Positions 1 to 7,970 of a stretch of 64,000 bases of DNA are shown here, one piece after another. The notes below the pieces were generated by a model. It was not told where the DNA came from and ran no database searches. It saw nothing but the letters and a program-made list of their open reading frames with translations. The stretch's first letter is position 1. The number at the start of each line of letters is the position of its first letter. The stretch is from Rhizobium mayense (GTDB lineage: Bacteria; Pseudomonadota; Alphaproteobacteria; Rhizobiales; Rhizobiaceae): positions 62,001-126,000 of the forward strand of contig NZ_JARFYM010000016.1 of the NCBI RefSeq assembly GCF_030272705.1, given 5' to 3'. The position numbers and the translations under genes were made by a program.

Positions 1-1
1 C

Positions 2-742
2 AATCTCAAAGCGATCGATGCGCCGGCCGGCACGATGGATGTCGTTCTCGGCTCTGGCTGGCCGGGTGTCATGCTGCACGAAGCGGTAGGCCATGGGCTG
101 GAAGGCGATTTCAATCGCAAGAAGACCTCGGCTTTTGCAGGGCTGCTTGGCCAGATGGTCGCCGCTCCCGGCGTAACGGTCGTCGACGACGGCACGATCG
201 AAAACCGCCGCGGCTCGATTACGGTCGACGACGAAGGCACACCATCGGCTTACAACGTACTGATAGAAAACGGCAAGCTGGTCGGCTATATGCAGGACCG
301 GCAGAATGCCCGTCTCATGGGCATGAAGGCAACCGGCAACGGCCGCCGCCAGGGCTACGCCCACACGCCGATGCCGCGCATGACCAACACCTATATGCTC
401 GGCGGCGACAAGACGCCGGAGGAAATCATCGCCTCGGTGAAGAAGGGCATCTATGCCGTCTCCTTCGGCGGCGGCCAGGTGGACATCACCTCCGGCAAAT
501 TCGTCTTCGGCTGCACCGAAGCTTACCTGATCGAGGACGGCAAGGTCGGTGCGCCGATCAAGGGCGCCATGCTGATCGGCAACGGCCCGGATGCGATGAA
601 GCGCGTCTCGATGATCGGCAACGACATGAAGCTCGACACCGGCATCGGCAATTGCGGCAAAGGCGGCCAGTGGGTGCCCGTCGGCGTTGGCCAGCCTCAT
701 CTGAGGATGGATCAGGTGACGGTCGGCGGTACGAAGGCGTAG
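2..742 (+). CDS. tldD: TldD metalloprotease, C-terminal part (5' end outside window)
   Basis: C-terminal part of the TldD/PmbA-family zinc metalloprotease. With TldE, TldD forms a heterodimeric protease that degrades unfolded peptides and matures small modified peptides. The open frame runs in from the window edge, and about 246 residues are visible of a family length near 470. The catalytic metal motif HEAVGH is visible about 30 residues in, in the typical context LHEAVGHGLEGD. The Gly-rich C-terminal motifs around GVGQPHLRMDQVTVGG also fit. The stop is tag at 740-742. It converges with the next gene, 9 nt away. The family call is firm; the start lies outside the window. Confidence 0.93.
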   Translation, partial: NLKAIDAPAGTMDVVLGSGWPGVMLHEAVGHGLEGDFNRKKTSAFAGLLGQMVAAPGVTVVDDGTIENRRGSITVDDEGTPSAYNVLIENGKLVGYMQDRQNARLMGMKATGNGRRQGYAHTPMPRMTNTYMLGGDKTPEEIIASVKKGIYAVSFGGGQVDITSGKFVFGCTEAYLIEDGKVGAPIKGAMLIGNGPDAMKRVSMIGNDMKLDTGIGNCGKGGQWVPVGVGQPHLRMDQVTVGGTKA

Positions 743-751
743 CGGTTAAAA

Positions 752-1069
752 CTACGAACTGATCCCCTCCCCTGGGTGGAACCGCCATTTCCGCTCGACG
801 GCCGCGGCAAGATCGAGGCCGTTGCGGTGGGCGAAGAGGAGGACATGGCCAAGCACGTCGGCGGTCTCGTCGGCCAGCGCTGTCGCCAGTTCTTCATCGC
901 TCATGCCCTTGCGTCTTCCGCGGCCGGTCGTCTTGTTCCAGATCTGGGTGAGCTCGCCCATCTCCTCCAGCAGTTTCAGCACGAACCAGTCGCCGTCGCG
1001 TTCCAATCCGTTGGCCGCGGCGTAAGCGGCGGAGGCTTTTTCGAATTGTTGGATCAGGCTGGACAGCAT
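752..1069 (-). CDS. MazG-like nucleotide pyrophosphohydrolase domain protein
   Basis: A 105-residue, all-helical protein of the MazG/all-alpha NTP pyrophosphatase superfamily, which hydrolyses (d)NTPs or related nucleotides to monophosphates in house-cleaning roles. The metal-binding acidic pattern is visible as LLEEMGELTQ (about residues 33-42) and later DETADVLGH (about 67-75), the EExxE...ExxD arrangement expected of the family. The start ATG at 1069 is preceded by an AGGGA-type ribosome site. Length suits a single MazG domain. Substrate cannot be inferred. It stands alone, convergent with tldD. Confidence 0.75.
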   Translation of the reverse strand: MLSSLIQQFEKASAAYAAANGLERDGDWFVLKLLEEMGELTQIWNKTTGRGRRKGMSDEELATALADETADVLGHVLLFAHRNGLDLAAAVERKWRFHPGEGISS

Positions 1070-1181
1070 CGATATTGTTCCCTGTATGTTCTCGCAACAC
1101 CAGTGAACGATTCTGCTGGAAATGTCGAGACGGCGGAGCTTACGCCCCGCCGTCTCGATAGTCCCGAATCCTGATTTCCGC

Positions 1182-2483
1182 TCAGCCCTTGTTCGGCAGT
1201 AACATGCAGTTGAAATCTTTGCGCTTTAGGGCGGCACAGGCGGTATTCGCCTCATCGCGGCTGTCGAAGCCGACAAAGCGGGCGCGATAGACCGTGCTGC
1301 GGCCTTTTCCGACGGCCTCGGTATAAGGCGCAGCGTTGGCCAGCGCATCACCGGCCTTGGACTGAGCTTCGGACAGCAGGTCCTTGGCGGCCTGCGCCGT
1401 CGGGGTAGCTGCAATCTGCACCTGCCAGCCGCCGGCGGTAGCCGGTTTGCCGGCATTCTGGATTTCATCCATTGCCATCGGGCGATCCACCGGCACGGTC
1501 ACGTTCGTCGTGGCGGCATAGGCGAGCGGGGTTGGAGAGGGGGTGAACTCGGCGTGTTTACGAGTCGTGGCCGTGCGCGCCGTGGCCGTGGTTTGCGCAT
1601 CGACATCGACGGCAACATCATCCGTCGCCGAAGCGACTTCAACCTGCTTTGCACCGCCGACGCTAGCCACGAGGCGCGATGAGGCGGCGGAAGTAGCTTT
1701 CGGCACGTAACGATTGAGAAGCGAAGCCATGAATGCGTCGCGGCCACGAGCGGTCGCGCCGCCCATCACCACGCCGATGACGCGGCGGTTGCCCTGGCGA
1801 ACGGCGCTGACGATGTTGAAGCCGGAGGCATTGGTGTAGCCGGTCTTGATGCCGTCCATGCCCTCATAGCGATACATCAGATTGTTATGACCACGAATAC
1901 GGCTGCCGCGATAGGTGAAGCCAGACTGCGAGAACAGCCGGTACTCCTGAGGGTAGTTGTTGATGAGCGCAACGGCGAGCGTCGACATGTCGCGCGCGGT
2001 CGTCACCTGCTCCATGCTCGGCAAGCCAGAGGGGTTGGTGAAGACGGTGCGGCGCATGCCGAGTTCACGCGCCTTCTGCGTCATGATGCGGGCAAATCCG
2101 CTTTCACTGCCGCCCAGCGCTTCGCCCATGGCAGTGGCGGCGTCGTTGGCGGACTTGATGATCATGCCGTCGACGGCATCCCGGACAGTGAGGGTGCTGC
2201 CCGGCTTCAAGCCGAGCTTGGTCGGAGGCTTGGCTGCGGCGTTACGCGACACCGGTATCGCGCTGTTCCAGCTGAGCTTGCCGCGGTGAATCGCCTCGAA
2301 GGTCAGGTACAACGTCATCATCTTGGTCAGCGAAGCGGGATGATTGAGATCATCAGCATTATCCGAGGCGAGAACCTTGCCGGACTTCGCATCCATAATC
2401 AGATAGGCGCTGCCCGCAAAGCTCGCCACAGGTGCGCCCAATAGCAAGACGGCCGCAGAAAGGGCCATCAAAAGTTTTTTCAT
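1182..2483 (-). CDS. D-alanyl-D-alanine carboxypeptidase (PBP5/DacF type) with SPOR domain
   Basis: A periplasmic low-molecular-weight penicillin-binding protein that trims the terminal D-Ala from peptidoglycan pentapeptides. Residues 1-23 form a signal peptide ending SFAG. All three active-site motifs are visible: SLTK (51-54), SAN (111-113) and KTG (213-215). After a Thr/Ala-rich linker, residues from about 352 to the end resemble a SPOR peptidoglycan-binding domain (GWQVQIAA... RFVGFDSRDEA). The start at 2483 is chosen over an upstream ATG because it begins the signal peptide and follows GGGGAC; it gives 433 residues. Septal localisation through SPOR is inferred. Confidence 0.92.
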   Translation of the reverse strand: MKKLLMALSAAVLLLGAPVASFAGSAYLIMDAKSGKVLASDNADDLNHPASLTKMMTLYLTFEAIHRGKLSWNSAIPVSRNAAAKPPTKLGLKPGSTLTVRDAVDGMIIKSANDAATAMGEALGGSESGFARIMTQKARELGMRRTVFTNPSGLPSMEQVTTARDMSTLAVALINNYPQEYRLFSQSGFTYRGSRIRGHNNLMYRYEGMDGIKTGYTNASGFNIVSAVRQGNRRVIGVVMGGATARGRDAFMASLLNRYVPKATSAASSRLVASVGGAKQVEVASATDDVAVDVDAQTTATARTATTRKHAEFTPSPTPLAYAATTNVTVPVDRPMAMDEIQNAGKPATAGGWQVQIAATPTAQAAKDLLSEAQSKAGDALANAAPYTEAVGKGRSTVYRARFVGFDSRDEANTACAALKRKDFNCMLLPNKG

Positions 2484-2711
2484 AATCGTCCCCAACCGAA
2501 ACAAATGCCAATACACCGCATCAACCCATTGTGCGCTTTTGCGACAAAAGCCTGATTTCGGTGCGATATTGAGGCAACACCCTCGATAGATTTCCAATTT
2601 TGCCTTTGCTGGTAAAATAACGGTTAACACATTGAAAAGATGGCGTGGATTCAGCAAGACTTAACGCCGGATGGGCTACAGCATGGGCATTTATCAACCG
2701 GGTCAATTCCC

Positions 2712-3758
2712 ATGGAACAGGGCATCAGAATCCATCTCAAGCGCGCCGCAATTTCCGGCGGGCTGGAAACCGCCGCAATTCTGAAAAGCCTCGGCCTGAT
2801 GCGGGACGTCGCCGGCCTCGGCGCCATCTTTACCCTGCATCATGTCCGTCCTCCCTTGCGCCGAACCTTCGCCCCAAACGCACATCTGGAAATTTCGCCC
2901 GAATTCCTCGACCGCGTCATCACCCGTCTGAAACGGGACGGTTATGATTTCATCGCTGTCGATGCGTTGCCGGAACGTATCGCAAATGATCGCGACAAGC
3001 CACCCTTTGCCGCTTTTACACTTGATGACGGTAATCGAGACAATCTCGACCACGCGTTGCCGGTCTTTTCCCGCCATGGCACGCCCTTCACCGTCTTCGT
3101 CGCCCAGGGGCTGTCCGAGCGAACGCACAGCATATGGTGGGAGACGCTAGCCGAGCTGCTCAATCGAGTGAGCCGCGTGACCTTTGATTTCGGCAGGGGC
3201 GCGGAGAGTTTCGACCTCGACAAAGCCGGCAAACGGCAAGCCGTCTTTGCCCGCTTCGCCGCCTATGTTCATGGCCACGACGAGACGGAAGCCGTCGCGC
3301 GGATCGACGAACTGGCTCGAAAGAACGGCCTCGAGCCGCTCGATCTCGTGCGCGCATCCATCATGGACCGGGACGAACTGAAGCAGCTTATCCGTTACCC
3401 CCTCGCCTCGCTCGGGGCCCATACGGTGAGCCACCGGGCGCTCGCACGGCTGCCGGAGGCGGAAGCAGCGGCGGAAATGGCTTTGTCGGCGGATTATGTT
3501 GCCGACATCTCCGGCAGGCGGCCGGCGACGATCGCCTACCCTTACGGCACCGCCGACGCGGTCTCCCCCCGTGAAGCCAGGCTTGCGGCGGAACTCGGGT
3601 TTTCCGTCGGGGTGACGACCCGGCCTGGAACGATCGGAGCGGCAAATGCCGCCAAGATCACACATCTGCCGCGGCTATCGTTGAACGGCCATTACCAAAA
3701 GGCGCGGTACGCCGCAGCACTCGCGTCCGGCATTCCGATGCGGTTAATGGGGCACTAA
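2712..3758 (+). CDS. Polysaccharide deacetylase (NodB-homology) family protein
   Basis: A carbohydrate esterase family 4 type protein of 348 residues. NodB-homology motifs visible: TLDDG (about 103-107, metal and catalytic Asp), HTVSH (237-241, metal His) and a downstream AYPYG. Such enzymes remove N- or O-acetyl groups from surface polysaccharides, chitooligomers or peptidoglycan; the substrate here is unknown. No clear signal peptide is seen, though the N-terminus has amphipathic hydrophobic stretches. The start at 2712 gives the best-looking N-terminus, although the frame is open further upstream. It is divergent from the carboxypeptidase gene across 228 nt. Confidence 0.82.
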   Translation: MEQGIRIHLKRAAISGGLETAAILKSLGLMRDVAGLGAIFTLHHVRPPLRRTFAPNAHLEISPEFLDRVITRLKRDGYDFIAVDALPERIANDRDKPPFAAFTLDDGNRDNLDHALPVFSRHGTPFTVFVAQGLSERTHSIWWETLAELLNRVSRVTFDFGRGAESFDLDKAGKRQAVFARFAAYVHGHDETEAVARIDELARKNGLEPLDLVRASIMDRDELKQLIRYPLASLGAHTVSHRALARLPEAEAAAEMALSADYVADISGRRPATIAYPYGTADAVSPREARLAAELGFSVGVTTRPGTIGAANAAKITHLPRLSLNGHYQKARYAAALASGIPMRLMGH

Positions 3759-3810
3759 AGCGCATCGCGATCTCTGGGATTTGCTTCTTGCGCTTTAGTA
3801 TCTTGATTTT

Positions 3811-3860
3811 GCGCATGTCGTTATCGCAAAACCGCTACGCACTTTTGCGCGCCATGCTTT
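3811..3860. repeat. Rhizobial intergenic palindromic repeat, copy 1
   Basis: A 50-nt imperfect palindrome between convergent genes. The outer arms GCATG (3813-3817) and CATGC (3853-3857) and the inner arms CGCAAAA and TTTTGCG can pair. The CGCAAAACCGC core resembles elements at 19321-19355 and 54684-54747. It may act as a bidirectional transcription end. Confidence 0.6.
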
Positions 3861-3878
3861 AGGCCTTGGCATGATCCG

Positions 3879-4499
3879 TTACGGATACATCCGCACCTTT
3901 TCCCAGGCGCCTTCCGGCACGTCGCGGCGGAATTCGACGCGATCGTGGAGGCGGAACTGGCGATCGTGCCAGAATTCGATCGAGAGCGGCCGGATACGGA
4001 AGCCGGACCAATAGGGCGGGCGCGGAATATCGCCGATAGCGTAGCGGGCGGTATATTCGGCAACCGCCTTTTCCAGTGCAAAACGGCCCTCAAGCGGGCG
4101 CGACTGTTTCGACGCCCAGGCGCCGATGCGGCTGCCGCGGGCGCGCGTCTTGAAATATTCATCGGCTTCCTTGTCGCTCACCACCTCAACCAGGCCGCGC
4201 AGCCTGACCTGCCGGCGCAACGACTTCCAGTGGAAGCACATGGCTGCTTTCTTTTGGGAAAGAATTTCTTGGCCTTTCTGGCTTTCGAAATTTGTATAGA
4301 ATACGAATCCGTCGCTATCGAAACCTTTCAGAAGAACCATGCGGACATTTGGCAATCCATCCTTATCCACCGTTGCCAAGGCAACCGCGTTCGGGTCGTT
4401 CGGCTCTGTGGCTTCAGCCTCGCGCAGCCAGCTGGCGAAAAGCGTGAAAGGCTCGTTCTGTTCGGTGAAGTCACCGGTTGTTAACTCGTTTTCCGACAT
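3879..4499 (-). CDS. pdxH: Pyridoxamine 5'-phosphate oxidase
   Basis: FMN-dependent oxidase converting pyridoxine or pyridoxamine 5'-phosphate to pyridoxal 5'-phosphate, the last step of vitamin B6 synthesis and salvage in the cytosol. The 206-residue length is typical. Family signatures visible include RMVLLKGFDSDGFVFYTN (FMN binding), WKSLRRQVRLRG and the C-terminal PXP block WHDRQFRLHDRVEFRR ending RMYP. The start ATG at 4499 gives a normal N-terminus. It is divergent from the lipoprotein gene by 63 nt. Confidence 0.97.
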   Translation of the reverse strand: MSENELTTGDFTEQNEPFTLFASWLREAEATEPNDPNAVALATVDKDGLPNVRMVLLKGFDSDGFVFYTNFESQKGQEILSQKKAAMCFHWKSLRRQVRLRGLVEVVSDKEADEYFKTRARGSRIGAWASKQSRPLEGRFALEKAVAEYTARYAIGDIPRPPYWSGFRIRPLSIEFWHDRQFRLHDRVEFRRDVPEGAWEKVRMYP

Positions 4500-4562
4500 A
4501 TTAGCTCAAATTCTCCGCATTTCCTAAAAACCGCTAGCCCCAACACTGGCCAACATACTCAG

Positions 4563-5021
4563 GTGGAAGTCATAGCAAAGTCGACCGTTCATACAAAGCG
4601 CAAGCTTGCAAAAGGCGCGATGATGGCGATTGCCATTTTCTCCCTTTTCTCCCTTGGCGGCTGCGTCGGCGGCGGCATGGACACGTTGAGTTCGGCAAAG
4701 GTGGACCGCAGCGTCTCGACTGGCACCGTCCCGACCGCTCCTGTGACAGCCGACAGTGTTTCCGACGAAACCACCGTGCGCAATGCCGTGACTTCGGCAG
4801 ATCTCAACAAGCTGAACGGGCAGCCCGTGCCCTGGGCGAATGCCTCAACCGGAAGCGCCGGCGTCATCGACACCATCGTTGAGAACAACGCCTCGGGGCA
4901 AGTTTGCCGTCAGTTCCGCACGACCCGTCACTCCTATGACGGCATCGCCAATTTCTTTGGCAAGACCTGCCTTCTGAGTGACGGCGAATGGCAATTGCTA
5001 AGCTTCCAACAGGCCGGCTAA
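4563..5021 (+). CDS. Surface-antigen-like lipoprotein (RT0821/Lpp0805-type)
   Basis: A small predicted lipoprotein of 152 residues. From the GTG start the protein has a basic n-region (HTKRKLAKG), a hydrophobic core and a lipobox LGGC with the acylated Cys at 34. The C-terminal domain (PVPWANASTGSAGVIDTI...QVCRQFRTTRHSYDG...) resembles the 17-kDa-antigen/RT0821 surface-protein family. The GTG at 4563 is preferred over ATG 4620 because the latter removes the positively charged n-region, although 4620 has a better ribosome site. Function is unknown; an outer-membrane location is inferred. Confidence 0.68.
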   Translation: MEVIAKSTVHTKRKLAKGAMMAIAIFSLFSLGGCVGGGMDTLSSAKVDRSVSTGTVPTAPVTADSVSDETTVRNAVTSADLNKLNGQPVPWANASTGSAGVIDTIVENNASGQVCRQFRTTRHSYDGIANFFGKTCLLSDGEWQLLSFQQAG

Positions 5022-5032
5022 ACGCTGCCCTT

Positions 5033-5060
5033 TTTCTTATTTCAGGTTTCTTATTTCAGG
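5033..5060. repeat. Perfect tandem 14-bp duplication at the stop of the lyase gene
   Basis: TTTCTTATTTCAGG occurs twice back to back (5033-5046 and 5047-5060). The second copy contains the TAA stop and last codons of the lyase gene on the minus strand; the first copy lies just beyond it. It looks like a small slippage duplication with no effect on the reading frame. Confidence 0.8.
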
Positions 5061-6574
5061 GTCAAAAGCGGCCCAACAAGCGTGCCCGCCGCAATGCCAT
5101 CCGCAAGCGCGTAGATATCGTTGCTGGGTGAACGGTCAACCTCTAGCGGCGGGACGATCGAGCGGATCGCAGCAAAAAGAGCTTTGGTCCCCTCACCCAA
5201 CTCTATCGCGCCGCGTAGATCGATGGCGCGAGCTGCCACGATCAGCTCGATCGCAGTCAAATACCGCAGCTTCTCCACCAGCCGTCCGGTCTTATCGATC
5301 ACCGACATGGCGAGCGAGGCATAATCCTCGACGCGATCGGCGACCGGCGTGACTGCAAATGGCATGGGCATTGCCAGGTGGCCGATCTCCGCGGTTAGCG
5401 CCGCAACCGTCTTCTGCAGCGCGCCAAAGCCGTTGGCGCCGACACCTTCCGGGGCGAGAAAGCGCGGCAGATCCGAGAAGCCCGGCGACAGGAGCTTCAT
5501 GATCCGCTCGGCCGTCATGGCAGCCAGACGCGCAAGCGCCAGCGCCAATGTGTCGAAGGCCAGCACCATATGGGTCGGATCGAAATTGCCGGTCGGCAAG
5601 ACCACATCCTCAGCGGCAAGGACCGATGGATTGTCGTCGCCGGAGCGCAGCTCCAGCTCTGTCGCGGCCCACGCCCCCCTCAGCGCGTGTAAGGCGGCGC
5701 CGGACACTGAGGGTACGCAGCGAAGGCTGAGCGGGTCCTGAAGACGCCTGGCGGCACCTGGTTTTGTAAGATCGCCCCCTTCAAGCAGCGAGCGGACCGC
5801 GGCGGCGGCGTCGCCCTGGCCGGGGCCGGGCCGCAAGCGGCGCGCCAACGGATCGAGTGGATCAAGGCTGGCGCGAAATCCTTCATAGGATAGCGCGACA
5901 GCGCCGATATGCGCAGCGAAGACGCGTCCGATATCCTGCAGCAGCAGACAGGCGAGGCCGACGGACCCAGCGTTGGAAGAGATCAGCGACAGTCCGTCCT
6001 TTATGCCGAAGGACGGCTGCGCGAGCCCGGCAGCCGCCAATGCATCGGCACCGGAAACCTCACGGCCATCCGGGAGAATGGCCCTTCCCTCGCCGACCAA
6101 TACCAAGGCGATGTGCGCAAGCGGCGGAAGATCCGCCTCACCGATCGAGCCGGTCATCGGCACCTTTGGATAAACGGAGCGATTGAGCATGCCGACAAGC
6201 GCTTGGGCCACATCAGGCGACACACCCGAATAGCCGAGGCAGAAGCGGGCAACACGCGCCGCCATCATGGCGCGCACCTCGTCCGCTTCGGCAAAACGCC
6301 CGACGCCGACGGCGCGGGGACGAGGGATGCGATGTTGTCCGAAATCCTTCGTGGGATCGAGGCGGGTATCCACCGCAGCGCCCAAGCCGGTGCTCACTCC
6401 ATAGATCGCCTTGCCTTCGCCGGCATGGCGAGCGAGACAGGCATAGGCAGCTTCGATGCCGGCGATCGCATCGGCACCGATCGTGACCTCGGCGCCATTG
6501 CGCGCGACGGCGCAGATCGCATCGATGTCTGCGCCGGACGCATCGAAGATCACGCATTTGACGCTAGTGTCCAT
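5051..6574 (-). CDS. Histidine/aromatic amino-acid ammonia-lyase homologue lacking the MIO triad
   Basis: A 507-residue protein of the HAL/PAL lyase superfamily. Retained family positions: Tyr in IYGVSTGLG (Y58), Arg in DPLSLRC (R285), Phe in TGNFDP (F331) and Glu in RVEDYASLAMS (E416). The segment that in active enzymes reads GSxGASGDLAPL and cyclises to the MIO electrophile reads GSIGEADLPPL here (142-152), so the Ala-Ser-Gly is gone and one residue is missing. The LxNGT loop is also changed to LISSNA (197-202), and the QDPY Tyr is Leu. It is therefore unlikely to be a normal ammonia-lyase. It lies 29 nt downstream of the ornithine-cyclodeaminase-family gene, probably in one operon. Activity is unknown. 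Confidence 0.85.
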   Translation of the reverse strand: MDTSVKCVIFDASGADIDAICAVARNGAEVTIGADAIAGIEAAYACLARHAGEGKAIYGVSTGLGAAVDTRLDPTKDFGQHRIPRPRAVGVGRFAEADEVRAMMAARVARFCLGYSGVSPDVAQALVGMLNRSVYPKVPMTGSIGEADLPPLAHIALVLVGEGRAILPDGREVSGADALAAAGLAQPSFGIKDGLSLISSNAGSVGLACLLLQDIGRVFAAHIGAVALSYEGFRASLDPLDPLARRLRPGPGQGDAAAAVRSLLEGGDLTKPGAARRLQDPLSLRCVPSVSGAALHALRGAWAATELELRSGDDNPSVLAAEDVVLPTGNFDPTHMVLAFDTLALALARLAAMTAERIMKLLSPGFSDLPRFLAPEGVGANGFGALQKTVAALTAEIGHLAMPMPFAVTPVADRVEDYASLAMSVIDKTGRLVEKLRYLTAIELIVAARAIDLRGAIELGEGTKALFAAIRSIVPPLEVDRSPSNDIYALADGIAAGTLVGPLLTLK

Positions 6575-6603
6575 CTGTCTGTCCGCTAGTTAAACCGTCG
6601 TTC

Positions 6604-7608
6604 TCAGGCGAAGCGCAGGCGCTGGCCGATGTTCATCCGCTTTGCCTTGTCGACCATGGCCGCACCCAGCGCAACGTCCGTCGTGCTGAGGCCGCGATGC
6701 CAAAAGAGGATGGTCTCGTCGTCGCTCTCGCGGCCGGGCCGCGCGTCACAGACGATCTGACCGATTTCGGCGTGCAGCGTCTCCGCCGTCACCTTGCCTT
6801 CGTCGACGTGTCGGCGCAATGCGCCATAGGGACGGCCGGGGCCGCACTGGCCCCAATCGTCGACGACGACCTTGTCCATGATGTCGGTCAGGTCGAATTC
6901 GAGCGCGCTCATCGTCCCATAGGGAACGACGAAGGCACCCTTCTTGACCCAGGCTGTCTTGAAAAGCGGCGTCGGTTCCGGCAGGCGGCTGGCCTCGACC
7001 ATGATGTCGGCGCCTTTAAGACAGTCTTCCCAGTTGTCTGTGACGGTGATTCTCTTGCCGAGGTCTTTTTCCAGCCGCGCAGCAAACGCGTCGCGGCTTT
7101 CGGGCCGGCGGGAATGGACGCGGATTTCCTCGAAATCGAAGAGGTGGTCGAGCAGGCGGACATTCCAATAGGCCGTACCGCGCGCGCCGATATGGCCGAG
7201 CACTTTACTGTCCTTGCGAGCGAGATGGCGCGCGCCGATGGCGGTGACGGCGCCGGTGCGCATATCGGTGATCGCGGTGGCGTCTACAATCGCCTTCGGC
7301 ATGCCGGTGCGCGGATCGAACAGGTTGAGCACGGCCATTTCGGAAGGAAGACCCTGCTTGTAGTTATCGACGAAATCGCCGACCACTTTGACACCCGCAT
7401 AGTCCAGCGGCTTCACGTAGCCGCGCAGCACATTGAAATGGCCCTTGTCGGAGCTTTCGGGCACGAGATGCACGCGCGGCTCGATCACCGTTTCGCCGCG
7501 TCCCTGCGCATACAACGCCTTGCTGACGGCATCGAGGATCTCGTCATTGGTCAGCGCCAGCGCCTTGGCATCGATGGCGTTCAGATAGTCGATCCAAATT
7601 TCCTGCAT
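6604..7608 (-). CDS. Ornithine cyclodeaminase/mu-crystallin family protein
   Basis: A 334-residue NAD(P)-binding protein of the ornithine cyclodeaminase/mu-crystallin/alanine-dehydrogenase-like family, whose members deaminate or reduce amino and imino acids. Visible features: the family N-terminal domain with GYVKPLDYAGVKVVGDF, DMRTGAVTAIGARHLARKDSK, a Rossmann segment around KVLGHIGARGTAYWN, and VVVDDWGQC in the catalytic-Asp region. It is first in the operon with the MIO-less lyase, which suggests one pathway acting on an amino acid or derivative. Substrate cannot be read from sequence; it need not be ornithine. Confidence 0.85.
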   Translation of the reverse strand: MQEIWIDYLNAIDAKALALTNDEILDAVSKALYAQGRGETVIEPRVHLVPESSDKGHFNVLRGYVKPLDYAGVKVVGDFVDNYKQGLPSEMAVLNLFDPRTGMPKAIVDATAITDMRTGAVTAIGARHLARKDSKVLGHIGARGTAYWNVRLLDHLFDFEEIRVHSRRPESRDAFAARLEKDLGKRITVTDNWEDCLKGADIMVEASRLPEPTPLFKTAWVKKGAFVVPYGTMSALEFDLTDIMDKVVVDDWGQCGPGRPYGALRRHVDEGKVTAETLHAEIGQIVCDARPGRESDDETILFWHRGLSTTDVALGAAMVDKAKRMNIGQRLRFA

Positions 7609-7641
7609 GGAATACCGAGCCTCTTCCGCTTGTCGCTACGT

Positions 7642-7671
7642 TCGTTTCGGCATGAAACGATTTGTATATAC
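7642..7671. promoter_or_regulatory. Candidate operators upstream of the lyase operon
   Basis: Within the 362-nt divergent gap (7609-7970), a perfect 7-bp inverted repeat TCGTTTC-ggcat-GAAACGA occupies 7642-7660. It is followed by GTATATAC at 7664-7671, a core also present in the GntR-type operator at 62000-62019. It lies 34-63 nt upstream of the cyclodeaminase start, where a regulator could sit. No factor can be named. The rest of the gap shows no clear gene or structure. Confidence 0.4.
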
Positions 7672-7970
7672 TTATTGTCAAGATGAATCCTGGTTGGAAA
7701 CCGGACCGCCAGCTATAGGCTGGGCCGGCGCGTCCAGGCAATATTTCGCGCCAAAGCTTAGCAAACGGCTAACCATTGCGGCAGATCGGGCAGACGTGGC
7801 AAGCCAGCGTAACAACTGATTAGCAACTGCTCCCGCAGGATCACACCATATGTGCGTCAACCTTTCTTGCTTCCGGGGAGCAAGAGATGCGGCGCGATCC
7901 ATATCTTGTTTCATTCTTTTGGGGTGCCACAACGAGGCCGGGCACGCCCATCAAAACGGTGGTTACAATG

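Noticed and set aside
7887..7967. N-terminal extension of the J-domain protein
   Set aside because: The J domain begins right at the 7968/7971 ATGs; upstream codons add no domain.
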